Source: Helopsaltes ochotensis (taxonomy: Eukaryota; Chordata; Aves; Passeriformes; Locustellidae). Taken from it: DNA of 64,000 bases. Numbering within the stretch: the first letter of the stretch is position 1; the number at the start of each line of letters is the position of its first letter. Of this stretch, positions 23,501-38,500 are shown piece after piece. The notes under the pieces were generated by a model. It was not told where the DNA came from, searched no databases, and worked only from the letters and a program-made list of their open reading frames with translations. The stretch spans positions 226,912-290,911 of the forward strand of contig VXBM01000541.1 of NCBI GenBank assembly GCA_013400155.1, given 5' to 3'. The position numbers and the translations under genes were made by a program.

Positions 23501-26500
23501 CTGCACACTCCATAATGTGTTTCTGTTATATTCATCACCTGAAAGAGCTACAACCACACCACCAGTAAAGTGCTGCTTAAAAAACATTCTTGAAGCATTT
23601 CAAGTAAGAAAACCAAAAATCACATCCCTGCAAAATCTTTTGCAAATGAGGGAAGATGAGCTGAAAGCTGGACTATGTTCAAGAACCATGGAAGAAAAAG
23701 TACAGATATTTCACTTATAATCTAAAACCATTCTAGAAAGGGCAGGAAGGAAGCATGAATGTAAAAAGTAAGTAAGTAGGCTGCATCACTTATCTTGCAT
23801 ACAATGCCACTGAGGAGAGTGTCCAGAATCTTACTGGGTAACAACTACTGTTTTTAAATTGAATTTTGCAGAGGAAACTGTGTAAAAAATTCTAATTCAG
23901 TCTGTTCATGGCAAGACAGAGCAAGGTGCACTTGACAAAAACCAAAAAATTCCACCCCCAAACAACCATTAAAAAACCCCAAACCAAAAACCTAAACCAC
24001 CCCCCAACCAATCTGTAATGGAAACAAAACTGAATAAACCCAAACCAGCCTCTCTGCAAAAGCACAGGCTGACGTATAATCATTGGAAATGATTGATATT
24101 TGCAGCACTTAAAACCAGCAGTTTCAGTTAAGTCTGCTCTTAGCACTGTTCACTTAACAGTAAGAATTAATCATTTCTTAACATAGAAAGTACATGACAA
24201 AAATTGAACTCTGATGGAAAAAGTTGTTCCTGTTGTGTTAATTAAAGTAATTAAAATAACAATTTTAAGCCCAAACCTAAAATAATTGATAACCTGTATT
24301 GTGAGTTTTGTAAATAAAAGATGAATGTTAACTCAGAATGTGCTGCAAGCCAAATGAGTGAGTGTTTTGTTGGGTTTTTGTTTGCTTGTTTTTAATAAAC
24401 AAAATACTTGGATTTAAATAAACAATCCACACCTCATAAGTATAGTAAAATAAACAAACCCCAAGTATTTTAGTTTTCTCAAATTTTTACTTAGACTTCC
24501 AATGAAACCATTGAAGCAATTTTTATGGAAGCTGTTGATTTATTTCATACAGAAGTTTCAGACAGAAAAAAACCCCCGTATCGGTAAAATAAAGAATTTT
24601 GAACTTGAAAAGGTTTTTTGTAAACTGCAGTTATTTAAATCCTCTTCAGTGACCCTAAGTCTGTTTTCTGGAAAACATTTGATTGCAATAGGGAATATCT
24701 GACTGCAGTGATAAAGGAAAAAATTAGCTTTTCCTTTTGCAACTATACAGGACCTCAGCAATTTTGTCAACTAATGCAAATCCAGTAAGACCTTGAAGCT
24801 GAGCAATGTATTCTAGATGTCTCTTTCCAACTCATTCTGACATTATTTGAACAGAAGCATTTTTTCAGGAAAGTACTTCAATACTAGGAGAGCAATGTGA
24901 AAGAACTTAAAAAAATTATCTGAAAATTAGACACTTGAAAATTATCATAAAATTGTGAAAAGATTGACTTTATGCTGATTCATCTCTTGTACTGAATAAG
25001 GTCTTTAAGGCTAAAACCGTAAAACTCAAGGCCAATTCTGTTTTGAAGTGAGGCACTTAATTATAAATGCATAGATAAGGTCAGTGACACACTCCAATAG
25101 GTCTGAATGCAATGACAAAAAGCCTGAAATACATCCATCACAGCACAAACCCTCCTGCTGTTTTAAGATGCAATCTGCATACATTTTGAATAAATGCATG
25201 AAATAAAATTCCATCACACACTAAAACCCCCCAGAATTCACACAACACTACCGTGACATGCTGTTCACTTTACATGCGTTTTATGCTTCTTTCTCTCTAT
25301 TTAGGTTGCATTTAACCTCCACAAAACTGTACATTTTCTGATTTCTTTGCCTCTTACTGGGAATTGTAAATCCACACCCAGAAAGGACGGTAATTAGTCT
25401 GAGCCCAGCATCACTACTGAGAAACATTTTGTCCTCTCCTTATCCCTGTGCTGTGCCACTCCATGCTGGCACATCTGCCTGTGCTGTTGAACACAATCTG
25501 GGTAGTGACTGGGTAAAAAACACCTCAGCAGTCCAAACACAAAGGCAAATTTTTCAGCAGTGTACCTTTGTCCAACTTGTTGGGCAGTCACACAAACAAT
25601 GTCTTGACAATATGTAGGGGACAACAGTAGTGGACTTAAGAAGCTGGGGCCTCTTACAGTATCAAGATGGCAAATTTAAAAGCTGTTGAAAACCTTCAGT
25701 AATGTTAGTGGAAATTTTGGGGGACAAGGAGTATGTTACAGAGGATTCCTTTTTGTTTTATGTCTCAAATACAGCAGAAGAAATTTTGGCTCCCCTTCCC
25801 CCCTTTGACCCCACAGGATGGCCTGATAAATACTCATGTGGCATAACAGGATCAAGAACCAGCAGGTGCAAAAGAAAAGGATTCTTTATCATTAGTTCTA
25901 CTGCTGAAAAAATTACATCATTGTTGGAACTGCTCCTTAACACAGCCTATACTAGTCCTGGGTAACCCGTTGAAAGTCTTCACAGACTTTCATAACTTTC
26001 ACATAAACTTCATAAAAACTTCTTCACATAAACTTTCATAAAAGTTCCATTAGCAAACCCCAACGTAGGGAGATATAAAAAAACCCACCACGTTTAAAAC
26101 TCTTAAATAAGTTTGCATATTAAACACAAAACCAGGCTAAAAAGCACTTCTGCTGGTGTAAGTTATGCAACATCTGGCAAAGACAACTCATCTTGAGGAT
26201 GATTCATTACTGTCAAAAGTCTATGCTGGATCATGACTGCCAAGAACCTTAAGAAGCACAGAGCAGCTTGTAATATAATTTGGCTCATACGGGTAGCTGC
26301 AAAGTAGATGGACAGCAGATGAAAATGGACAGAACATACAGTAAGACGCATTATTTTCCTTTTCCACAAGTCCACCTTGCAATTTGGTGCTAAGACATGG
26401 CCTCCCCCCAGAGGCAAAGAACGAGCATTGGTAGTCTGTCATTTAAAGAGCAATCACATCTGAAACAGAGCATGGCTGAGACTCATGCTCAGACACTTAG

Positions 26501-29500
26501 TTAATGGAAGGCTTAAAAAGAATAAACATCGTTTTTAACTGTCGATACACTGACTTTCAGACAGACTTACACTACTTAAAAATGATTTACAGAGCAGTTC
26601 AGATGATAAAGATAAAAGATAAAGAAATAGCTAAAGAAAGGTGAAAATACCCAAGTCCCCAGGCTAGACATAACTGAAGTTCATTGAGTAAGCTAAGCCA
26701 TGCTTTGGGTCTTTTTGCAGTTTTCTGCACTTCTACTGAGATTAAAACTTGAAGAAAAGCCTATATATTTGGAAATTCTTTATTGCAAATGAAAGTTATT
26801 GCTGAAGATTAGTCTAGGTAACCACATATGAAGCAGGATATCAGGAGTCTTTTTGTTATTGCTGAATTCTGCTTAAGAAACTTAAGTGCCTTCTAGTATT
26901 TCCTGACCATTTTCTGCAACACTTTATTTCTTAGTGTTAGATGGGCAATTAAAGCTGTTTGATTTCCCAGAGGTTTTAAAAAAATTGGTCTTTCATCCCA
27001 AAAAAACTTTGTATTGAAATGATTTAGTAATCATTTTTGTCATCCCATCACAAAATCCATAAAGAAATGTGGATTACAAATATTTTGTTTGTATAGCGCT
27101 GCTTCAGTCGAATCGGATAAAGAAATATTATCACATGAATTAAGTATGAGTTGACAAGGAAGAGCTGGCCAATGATCTGCCAACAGAGAACTGTAGACTT
27201 TATGTGCAAAATAAATGTGCACTCTGAGTAGCTGACAAAGAACTGAATAGGAAACTAAAAAGGAAACTCTGATGTGATGCTGTTTCTGGAACATGGAATT
27301 AAGGTGGGGTTTTCCCCCCTGCTTTTCTTTTCCAGCTCTTCAGCTATCTACCTACAGCAAAATTCTCATTTTGGCACTTCTACAACTGCTTCGAGTTCCT
27401 TTGACATCAGCAATTCGATTACTGAATATATTCTGTACAGACTGCAGAAAAGCTAAAGGTACTTAAAACATTAAGGGCTGATGTTGAGCCAAGTGCGACA
27501 CAGTAGCACAAACTTCTAAATATAAATAAATACTTCTAAAAACAGCAGGCATCTTTTTATGGGGTTTTTGAAAGAAGATACTCTGGGCAGTGTTTATGTA
27601 GATATTTCTTTTTAGATATAAAGATACCAAAGCAGTTCACATTCAGCAAAAGAAGAATTTTTTGTTTGTTTGCTTAGAAAGATCTGACATTGCTGAAAAT
27701 TTGGTATTGGAGGAACCAGATCTCTACCAAACTGTCAAGGCACTACTAGGGTCTGTATGAGAACACTTACTACAGGTAAAAAAAAGCTGAAAACAGACTC
27801 TTTGCTGAAACCTTCCTTACTATGGAATTCATTCTTCAGCCACACTACCAATTTTATTTTGAACAGATTTCTGGACTTTTGATAAAGCCCATCCTTTCTT
27901 GTAGGCAGCACATATTTAGAAGGGGATTTAAATTCTCTGACTCCACTAATAGTTAACTTTTGTTGGACTCCACTAGCAGGAAGAAATGCTGAGCAAAAAA
28001 GATGCAGAAATTATTATGTTGAAGTCCTTAGTAACCACTGAATTCCAAGTATCTTCTCAGGTACAACACTTTTAAAAAGACATTTCTCCATGCAACCATA
28101 CTCTCACTTCTAAAGACTTCAACTTCTTAGAATAAATCCTCACTGCCAAAACTAGCAACAGTCTGATTATTAAATGAGATACTTGAGTGTTTACAGAGTA
28201 TTTGTTCTTATAGCCTGACTAGAAAAGGTATTAACAGTGAGGTTGATAACCATGCAGAAAGTAACAACGCCTCTCCTTCACCTCAATAAATTAAACCCAT
28301 TAAAATGGACTGTGGTATAATCAGTTCACCTCCCTGGTGCTGGCCAAAGAAATTAAGAATACATTTCAGGAGACTGACATGACCACTTGAGAAGACAACA
28401 GTGCACTTTACAATTCATCACCGCTGGGTTGAAGGCTTCAAACTGAGTAGCTTATGCAAGCCTAATTCAATTTGATTTGCTAAACTGAAGTAGCTCACAT
28501 GATCAAATCAGTCCTGAACTGAAAAGTTGATACCCTCAGACACAATGCCTTCTAACAGCTTCTAATGCTTTTTCTAGAAGTACAACATGAAATCAAAGTC
28601 ACACTCCAAGCCACAAGTTTTAAGCATACAAATAGTTCCAGAGCCAGTGGGATTACTGGCAAACAAATCAACCACTGATTAAAACTCGTTACCAACACCT
28701 ATCTTACACATGTGGGAACTATCTAAACTTCTCTTACACAGTAAAAGGAGATACAGACAATACATCCAGTGAGCCTAAAGGGATTCAGCCACCATGAGAG
28801 GGATACCCATGGGCAGGTGAACTCCATCCTTCTCTAGGTTCCACTGCCTAGATACCTTCTGACTTCAGTGCAAGCTTCAACACCCAGGTCCTCAGCAGAA
28901 ACCTAAATTTAGATGTCTTAATCTGGAGCTGAATTTCACTCCTAATAAGAGAAAAGTTAATAATGTATTCAAGTATATTGCTAAACCAAGGTCTTGATTA
29001 ATGTGGCTTTAGTCAGTGAGAGTCCTGAAAAGCTGCAGTAAATTTAGGTTCATCTAAAGATATGCTTAACTGCATGGCGAGCCAATAGACACTGTTTTCA
29101 GGTCTGTAATAAATAAAATGCAAGAAGTAATTTTTCTCAACAAATACACATAAATACAAAGTTAATTCACTGAGCAGATAGAAGTTTCTGAACCATCATT
29201 TGCAAGACCACATATAGTATTTGTGAAACTTTTTTCATCTGGGAAGCACAATCAAGTTGATAAGAAAGCCAGATAAATGCAGAAGTGTTGGGATTTTCAG
29301 ACAGCTACTGGGTTACAACTATTCAGGACACTGCTACTTAATAATAGCCTTATTAAAGGTATTAGTTTTAAATCTTCCCATCTTGTACTTTTCCTTAGTA
29401 CTCTGCTATTCATTCAGAAACATACAAAGATAGAGAAAACACATCTTATAAAACCTGCAGAAGACAGCACAGACCTTACTTACATCCAGAGAACGTGGCT

Positions 29501-32500
29501 TAACAGGTTTGTAACATTATGGGGGTGTCATCTGACTCCTACATATGCAGCTTCAGTCCCCAATCTCATAATATGGATAAACAGACATTTCTGTAAAGAA
29601 AGAAACCTACCCCAAAACAACCAAAAAACCCGCAAGTCTTATCACCAGAAATCATTACAGGTAAAAGTAACAGTGTTAACCCTGTAAGGCAAAAACCTCC
29701 CAACCTACCAAACAAAACAAAAAACAAAACAAAACAAAACAAAAAACCAACCAACCAACCAACCAAACAAAAAAAAAAAAAAAAAAACCCCACCCCCCCC
29801 CAAAAAAAAACCAAACCAAAACAAAACAAAACCAAACCAAAGCAAAAAACCAAACTAAACCAAAAACCCCCCCAAAAAACCAAAAAAAACCAAAAAAAAC
29901 AACACCCCAAAACCCAAAACCCCCCCCAAAAACCCCACTGGCTGTAAGTAGGAACATTATTCACAGTCTATCAGCCAGGGTTTACAAAGTCTTACTAATT
30001 GCTCATAATAAAATTTTCAGCTCAAAATGAATGAGCAAACTCTTAAACCACTTACATATGTATGCAAACTGGTGCCCAAGTGATCATTAACACAAAATCA
30101 CCTCCACCAGGCAGAGACACTTCTGGTTGCTTGACTTGAAATTTTCAAGTCTACAAACCCAGAAACTTAGTAGCACAAAAACATATCCATAAATAAAATC
30201 CCTAAACAAAAAGTATACGCACACACTACTTTTACCAATACATACTGCAACCCGAGGAACCTTTATTGTCAAGGGAAATCAAAGCCTTTGCAGAGTTTTG
30301 GGAATTTAGCCATCAAGGGAAAGAACACACTAAAATAACAGGGCCTATTCATGAGTCACTTTGTTTGTCTTATGTTATTTGTGAATATCCTCCTTGAGTG
30401 CGTTTGAAAGAGTGGGTGGGCTAGAGATGTATACAAGTCTGCATTTTGCAGACAGAAACAGTAATAAACAGTCCCTAGGAATTGTAGATTATTTTGTGAC
30501 ACACAAAAAAAGGCAATTCACATCTAGTATTTTACTGATCATCTAGTCACTGTAGAGACTTAACCTCATAAAATGTCCACAGAGAACCTACTCTTTCAGA
30601 AACATTCAGGGACTTGAATTAAAAAAAAAGGTCACTCAACGTTTGTTTCTATAGGTCTTAAATGCAAAGATGCATCAAGATCTTCCTATCAAAACTCTGG
30701 AGAAAACTTCACAGTCATTTTCTGTATCAGTGACAAACTGTTCAGTAAGACTCCATGCTTCCTGCCCTTTTAAAAGCTGCTGTTAAGAGAGAAGATCCAT
30801 TCCTGCAGATCTATGACTAGGTAAACAGCAGAACATCACACGGCCCAGATAAAGCCTGTCTCTTTTGAGTCCCCTTTCTACTACTCCCACTAAAAGATTA
30901 AACTAGTCACTGCTTTACTGCACCCTGATGTACATTGTAGAACACATTTGCTCATATACTAATTGCATGAGGAAGGAAAAGACTGATATTCTCTAAAGAA
31001 GCAGTTTCATTTAGTATTCCAAGAGCTGCAGCAGAATCTAGTGTGAGGCTGAAAAAAACTTCCAATGAGGACTTACAACAGTGTCTGATGCCCCAGCCTT
31101 ACATGACTGACCTGCAGTGTAAGAGGAGCTACTGCACGACACTTACGACTTTAGAGCTCTGAAGATAAACACCTCTTTACTTACAGCTGTTACAGAAGCC
31201 TTTGTTTACAGAAACTGGACCACAATGAAAAGCTATTCATGTCAAAAACTGGACCACAAAAACTGTCAGAAACTGGACCACAATTCATGTCAAATGAATC
31301 TTTGACAAGCTTCTTCTTGTGGGTTATGACCAATGCCTTTGTATGTTTTGATAGCATACCAGTATGTCCCAAATCTCCCCCAAGCAGGAGTTATTTTGCT
31401 TATCACAACACCAAGTGCCATCCAACATAACAGATAGGTGAAAAGAAACACATTGTTCTCCCTTTCCCATCATTTTGTTTGGACAATAATGTACAAAACA
31501 GTTTAAAATAAACCTATATATGCATTGATACAAAATACTACTTCAATCAATCATTCAGAATGATTTTCCAGTACTTATTTTGCCCAGAGCCAAAGGATAA
31601 CAAAATGCACCAGCATCAGTGAAGAAAGCTACCCTAGCAGCATTAAAAACAGTAGGCACATTGGACTCTGTGTATCATCGTAATACACCTCTCTACTTTA
31701 ATTGTTCTAATCATCAAACATTAGATTAAATAATCAAAGAAACAGTACTCACCTGCCTTTCACAAAAAATAAGCTACCTTAAACAGGATCACAAGGTAAA
31801 GCACAAGCACACTGACAAAGCTACTGGCATGTGTCAAAGCCCCTTGTGTCCTATGCTCAGGTAGTGGAACTTCTGCTATAGAGTGTACAAAAGTCCAAGT
31901 CAAACAAGTTACTAATATGCCATAAATGGAGATTTAAAAATTGCTTTAGAATTTATGACAATGGCACTGTAACTGAGTATTGTATAGTAAGTGTCACTAT
32001 AATATTAAACATACCTCAACTTTCAAAAATTTCATTAATTTAACATCCAATTATTTTCATTAAAATATTTCTGAAGAGAGAAAAATCTCTGTACTTCTCT
32101 ATACATCTGTGGAATAGTTTCCCACTACAACATACATTTTTAAGAAAGTAACTTCATTATGCATACAATATATTTTATTTCTTCCTATTATTTGCAACTG
32201 TACCACTGTAAGACCACTTTCCTATAGCACAGTTCATGTACATAACGTTATGTGGCTTTTCATGTTATAGTAAACGATGAAATGTAGGTAATAGTTAGCA
32301 TATAGAACAGAAGAAGTCTAAAATTTAACTCCAGAACCCACAGATGTCTATGAAAGTTCCTCCGAACTACCAGAGAGTGCTAGACAGTTGCTGAAAACCA
32401 TGAAATTTAAGGAATTACTACAAAGAATACATGTAATTCAGTTTCTCCGCTTATCTAAATAAAAGATGAGATTTAACTACATACAGTTCCAGAGAGCACA

Positions 32501-35500
32501 TCATGAGGGCAGCAGTTGAGAAGGTGGCTCTTGCACACTCGGTCATCACTGAATTTGATTCGCTGACGGGTTGTGTCACCTGCAATATAGAAATCAGCAC
32601 ATTCCAGGTCAGAAATCTGTGGCAATCAGACATGTTCTGCAGGTTACATGCAAAGTGTTAACACTGCCCTGTCACATACTGAAAGTCTATGGAAACTAGA
32701 ACTCAAAACACTCTATGCTTCTTTGTCAAATAACACCAAAACTACAAATGTGTGTTTTAATGCTCCATAACGTTATTAAAAAATCCTCTCACACTTCCCC
32801 TTCAAAAATGCAGCAGGAAAAGTGCTCGAAACCAGGAAGTCAGTATTAGCTTAAAACCACTTTGATAAAATAGCATTTGTTAAGTGAGCTATATAATGCT
32901 CTGTTCAGACTTTGCAAGAAATGGTGATGTATTCCTATGCAAGAATTAGCATATCAAAGCAGCCTCATAAACACACAATGATACACATTGAGTCGTCACC
33001 AAATCCCACCTGATACTAATTTTATCATTTTGCTCTTGGATGCAATGCACCCTTTAACATCTGATGGGAGTAGCATAAAGAGTTGGCAGAAGAATGATTT
33101 TAAATGCTTACAAACCTGAAAAAAAAAATCAGTCAAACATACGGGCATAGCCTATATGCAAAATATTTTAGAGGTGTTTGCATGTCTCCATATGATAAAA
33201 CCTTTTTTTCTTTTTGCTTCTACATGCTGTTTTGTTGGGCTGGAACATCTTAATTATATCTTCATTGTGGGAGGTTGCAGCTCCTGCATCAGCAGAAGCA
33301 CCAATCTGCCCAGACACTGAGGTCCAATTGCAAGGTTAAATAACCCATTCTTGGAGCAAGACCTGAAGTCTTCAGAACAAAGTAACCAGCTGGTATTCTG
33401 AGGCTGAAGGCTGAACATGTCTCCCTTCGAATCATAACATAATTGTCACTGTTTAAAATTCAGAAGAGAAATCACTGCAATGGCTCTCTTCTTGTTAAGA
33501 CACAGGCATGAGAAAACACCTTAATCTCTCTAAGGATAAAATCTTTTTGGTTTTTTTTAACATAATTTAATATGATCTCTTATCATTGAAAACCTACTGG
33601 TGAATTACTGAAGCAAGAAGGGCTGCTGGGAGAAAAAGTGATATACAGTGAGCTCAGACAGCAGCCTCTTATATTTCATCAAATACTTTAAAGAGTGTAG
33701 ATACATTTTGCATTTAATTAAGTTTTTTTAATGACTTCATGATTTGAAACTCTAACCTTCTAGATTTGAATCTCTTGAACAATTCAAGAACCCATATTCA
33801 TTACTGAGGTTAACTACAACAGAGAAGAATAAAAAATCTGTATCTTTTTAGTCAAACCTTTCTTACTATCACATAATCAGATTCTTAAATATCCGTTCTA
33901 TGTATAGGATGCTAATATATAACATTTTCAGATGGGCCATGTTTCAGATTTTTAAGTAAACAAAAGCTTTCATAAACAACACATACTTAATTTGCCTGTG
34001 GGATACAACAGGTAAAAACTGTAACCAACACACCAAAGAGCTTCAAAGCAGTTCAACAATAGGTTTTCTAGAGGGCAACCTTACTGCTTGGTTATACTTA
34101 CATTACTAAAAATTTAGAGTAATCCCTTTACAATCATGCCTGCTACTGCAGTAAAGAGTTTTGCTCTTCATTTTTTTTATCCCTTTTTCTTTTTAGAAGG
34201 TGGATCTTTACTTTTTAAACACATAACTGCGTTTGTTCCACATTCATTAACACATCTGAAAAGTTATTGATAACTCACGGCTCGGCGAATGCGGGGCCTT
34301 TCTGACACTCCCTTGCAGATTGATGTAGGCAGGCAAAGATACATTGAACCTTTATAAATAAAACAAGGGGCCAGATTGTTCAGTTTGTATAGAATAATAG
34401 ACTCTGCCAGCAATTTTAACACAGCATCTAGAAATACATGTTGACTGTAAAGATTCTTCTATATAAAGACACATCAATAAAGTAAAGTATTTAGAAAAAC
34501 CCCCACAGCTGATGGCCTAATAGCACTAACCTATCAAGAGTCAAAGAGTTACCAAGACCAGAAAATTGCTGAAAGACTTGGGGTCCTTAGGTAAAGTTGG
34601 CAAACAGTATTTTCACAGACGTTACCTCCAAGTAGCTTTTTTTACACTTCTACCACAACCAGGTACTGATACTACAGCTGAAATACAGTATTTTTTCCAT
34701 CAAAGTGACTAGCATGATAATCACAACCTGAGGACAGCATGGGAGGGGGGAAGTGGCAGAAACTGATCAACAACAGCCTCAGGAATTCTTTATGCATTTG
34801 CATTTTAAACCTTTATTCTTTCTGCACTGTGCCTTTATTCAAGCATTTTAAAAACTTTTACAAAGGTTCCCTTACAAATATGATTGGGGTATTTACATTT
34901 TCTTTTCTACAAAAAACAATTTTACACGTTTGCCTTTTTTTTTTAATATATGCTGTTTCAGAAGGAAAAGTTTATCAAAAGAAAAGGTGTCATATACCAC
35001 ATTCTAACAGTGACTGAATTTTGTGTCCCTCTGGCAGCTCATTTGCAAGTCTGACAGCCGCAGAAGAAAATGATTTTATTTCTCCATGAATTTTGTGAGC
35101 TCCAATATTCCTAAGTAGTGCACATTTGCTTGCAAGGACAGAAGATTTATTCTGCTGCTGACCTACAGATGAATCATCCTGAGTGGGTGATGGCCTGGGT
35201 TGCTGGGGGGTGAGGAAAGAATAAAATCTATGGATCCACTATGCACCTGACATTCTGCCTACAGCAAATGAGATTTATGCAGAGGCCTTCTAAGAAAACA
35301 ACATAAACAGTTGTGTTCTTAAGCCAAGGATTTCTGCAGTACAGCAGGTAACCAAGATACTACTCCTGCTTGTCAAACTGTAGGGATGTTGATACGTTCT
35401 TTGTATGGTCAAACAAACAAGTGAATGCTGAATCTTAATAATGAGTACCAAATAAAAGCTTTATATATTCTGTAATAAGCAAATAATATACCCAGGCAAC

Positions 35501-38500
35501 AAGTAGCTGCAGTCACCTAAGTTTTGGAAGTCTTGAACATTTATAAAGAGGACACTATCACTGATATTTCAGACCTTATTACAAATTCTATTTTAATAGG
35601 TAAATAATTAAATTAGCTCAGACTAGCCATTTATTTAATCCTGCCTCTGAAGAATATTCAACTGCTTGATCTTTAAGACTCGTGCTCAGTAAAGAAATGA
35701 AAGTAATTTACCAGGGCATTACAGGAGTTAACATCTATTACTGTAAGCCATCCCTGTGTTTCCAATTAGATTTTTCCCACTACAAGAAAAGTTATATAGT
35801 AATAAAATTTATATGGAGAAAAGATAAATTAAATTTTCCCCACGAAACATCAGCTTTAGTTTTATTTATAAAAGTACCTGTCCCAAACCACATTTCTCTA
35901 AGAGATTACTTTCCAGGTAAATGGAGAACTTTGAAACAGAACTGAAAAGAAAAAAAGCAAAGCACCAAGGAAACTTTTATACTTGCACATTTCATATCTT
36001 TACAAGCATAAGGAAACTGCACACATTACACAAATATTCAAGATACAATATTTAAAGGCACACAAATATTCAACAGATTATTGGCAGTGATGTAAACTTT
36101 CTAAAGGAAGTTTTCTATTTTGTATAAAACATACTGACTACAAAATTAACATCAATATTCAACACCAGTGCATACTGCTGACTAAGGAACATCCATCCAG
36201 AGGTCAAGCTTACAATGTGGACTTGTACTACACAATTCACTTTGAACTCCCAAGTCTAATCTATGAACAAGCCACCACAATGTCATTCCTGTTCAGTTAT
36301 ACCTTAATCACAAACCAGCAAAACGAACACTTACGCATCAACAATGCTCAGCATAATAACATGCTTATAACAACGACTGATCCAGCATCTCTTTCTATTC
36401 TCGTGTACTCTAATGCACTACTGTCAACAATCCCAAAGCACTGATGAGAATTACCCTTTATAATCAACTGCTAATTTTAAACCAGTGGTGCAATCCATGC
36501 AAAGGAAACAAAGTGACTTTTCATTTTCATGCTGTTGACTTCCAGAATTAAGACGTCAACAAAAAATGGATAACTTTCCACTCAAATTTTTGAGGCAGGA
36601 GTCCCAACATGTTGGCAAGGGACTCTAAAAGCTGTATTCAAGAAGAACTACTAACTGGGTGGAGTATGTATTTAAAAACTCTGGATCAAATTCCACCCGC
36701 AAAGCAAGCCCTGTCTAACCAGTATCCAACATCATTATTTAACTGAGGCTTATGCAGGCACAGAAGATCCTGTTTCTGCTGCACAGTGAATGGGCAGCTA
36801 ATTCTGATACTCTTGTCACTAACACTGGACATATCCTGATCCTAAAACTTTTAGAATACATATTTCTAACCAGGACTGCTTCTGTTTTACACCATGACTG
36901 AAGCAACCCTTATGAATGCAGAATATCACGAAGCCATCCTTTAGCTAATGCGTTGCAAGTGGAACAAATATCACAATGGTTTCCCTTAAGGTATGAATAT
37001 GCCCATTTGCTTCTTCATAAATGCCATTTTAGACAGCATCCCAAGTAGAGAATAATTCCTCAAGTCCTTCATTGTTCCTATCATTTTTAAGTTTGGAACT
37101 ATCAGAACTTTTTATCAAAGCCAGAAAATACAGAAAATTCACTGACAGAGTCATTGCTCTTAAAACCTGATCACTCCTGATAGACAAGTAAAGCACCTTT
37201 TCATAGAGTTCATGTGTTGTGACTGCTTTCAGATTTTTGAGCTGATTTCAGTTCAACATTCTGGGGAGGAATTTTACTCTGTCTTTGCTGCTGCTCTGTA
37301 TTTGAAAGCAGAGCTCTCAGAAGAGGCTCCTGGCTCCCTACACTGGCTCTCAGCCTGGAGCTATCCAAATGGCTACAAAATCCTCAACAACGATCTAGCA
37401 AAGTTTAAACACACATACCACCTCTTCTACCTCCAAGAGTGAAGCAAAGTGGAAACCAAAATCTACCTAACCCTGCAAATACCAACATCAACCCTCCACC
37501 CATTGTTCAGTACACAGAAATTCTTCAATAATCCCATACTAAAACAAAGAAATTAAAAAATGGGTTACAAGTTCTAGATTACACCTCAGTTACCATATAA
37601 ATGTGCCACCAAATACAGGATGACTAAAATAAGCACAGGAGCATCACTTCAATTCCTTCCAAACAATGAGGACAGAAAACACACATTACTAACCACTACT
37701 AAGGATAACTGAAGCCTAATCCAGAAAAGGCAGTTACGATGTGAACAGATGCAAAAAGGGTATTATAAGCTTCAAAAGCAGAAGAAGATGGCCTACAAGA
37801 AAAGTGTGCTTGCTAGTTACAGCTGAAGAACTGAGTTAAAGACTTCAAACACAGCAGCCCAGCTCAAAAAGCTAGCAGGTGAAGCAAAAAGAGGTGCTGA
37901 CTGGCACTTCATACGTACAGCTTCTGTCTAAAGGCTCCAGAGATTTTTCAGCTAGTCACACAGCACAGTATTTGTTAGGATGCTGGGGAGAACCTTTTCA
38001 TGACCACATGTAAGGCTCAGATGCATGCACAAATTCATCTGTCTCTTAAGAAAATCTAGATTTTCGTACTTTCAGACTGTAGTTTAATTTTGAAGCAGTG
38101 GCAATTATTCGAAAAACACAAACCACAACTACATTTCTTTGCAACAGTCAAATCTTAGCAGTTTCAAGATGTGTGGCACGAGGGCCGGGGATCTGCTGTG
38201 TCTGCACTACTGTCACAAGCAATGATCCTGCTTCACCCTCTGCTTCCAACCAATTCCTCAGGCTGACTCCAGCACTCACTCCTGCAGCAAGGCAGAGTGT
38301 ATAACTGACTTGGTGGAAAATGAAACACTTGGGCAAGATAAGCTGATTCAAGATAAAATGCATTCTTTCCCATCAAGCCTTTTATGGAAAACTTGTCAAT
38401 CTTCATCCATCTAAACTACATTCTGGAAAAAAAACTCCAATCGTGGGGATATTAATATAAATTGTTAAGATTTCACTCAATTTGTAAAAGACTCAATTTA

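Larger units (their letters stand above)
23180..32484 (-). other. LUC7L2 intron 2
   Basis: Intron of 9305 bp, AT-rich. It carries A/C-rich low-complexity tracts (23935-24010 and, more strikingly, 29700-29936) and a small cluster of degenerate repeats at 31211-31305. No extra exon or CR1 was recognised. Confidence 0.55.

Noticed and set aside
29566..29964. 132-codon minus-strand frame rich in Phe, Gly and Trp
   Set aside because: It is a translation of the A/C-rich low-complexity tract.
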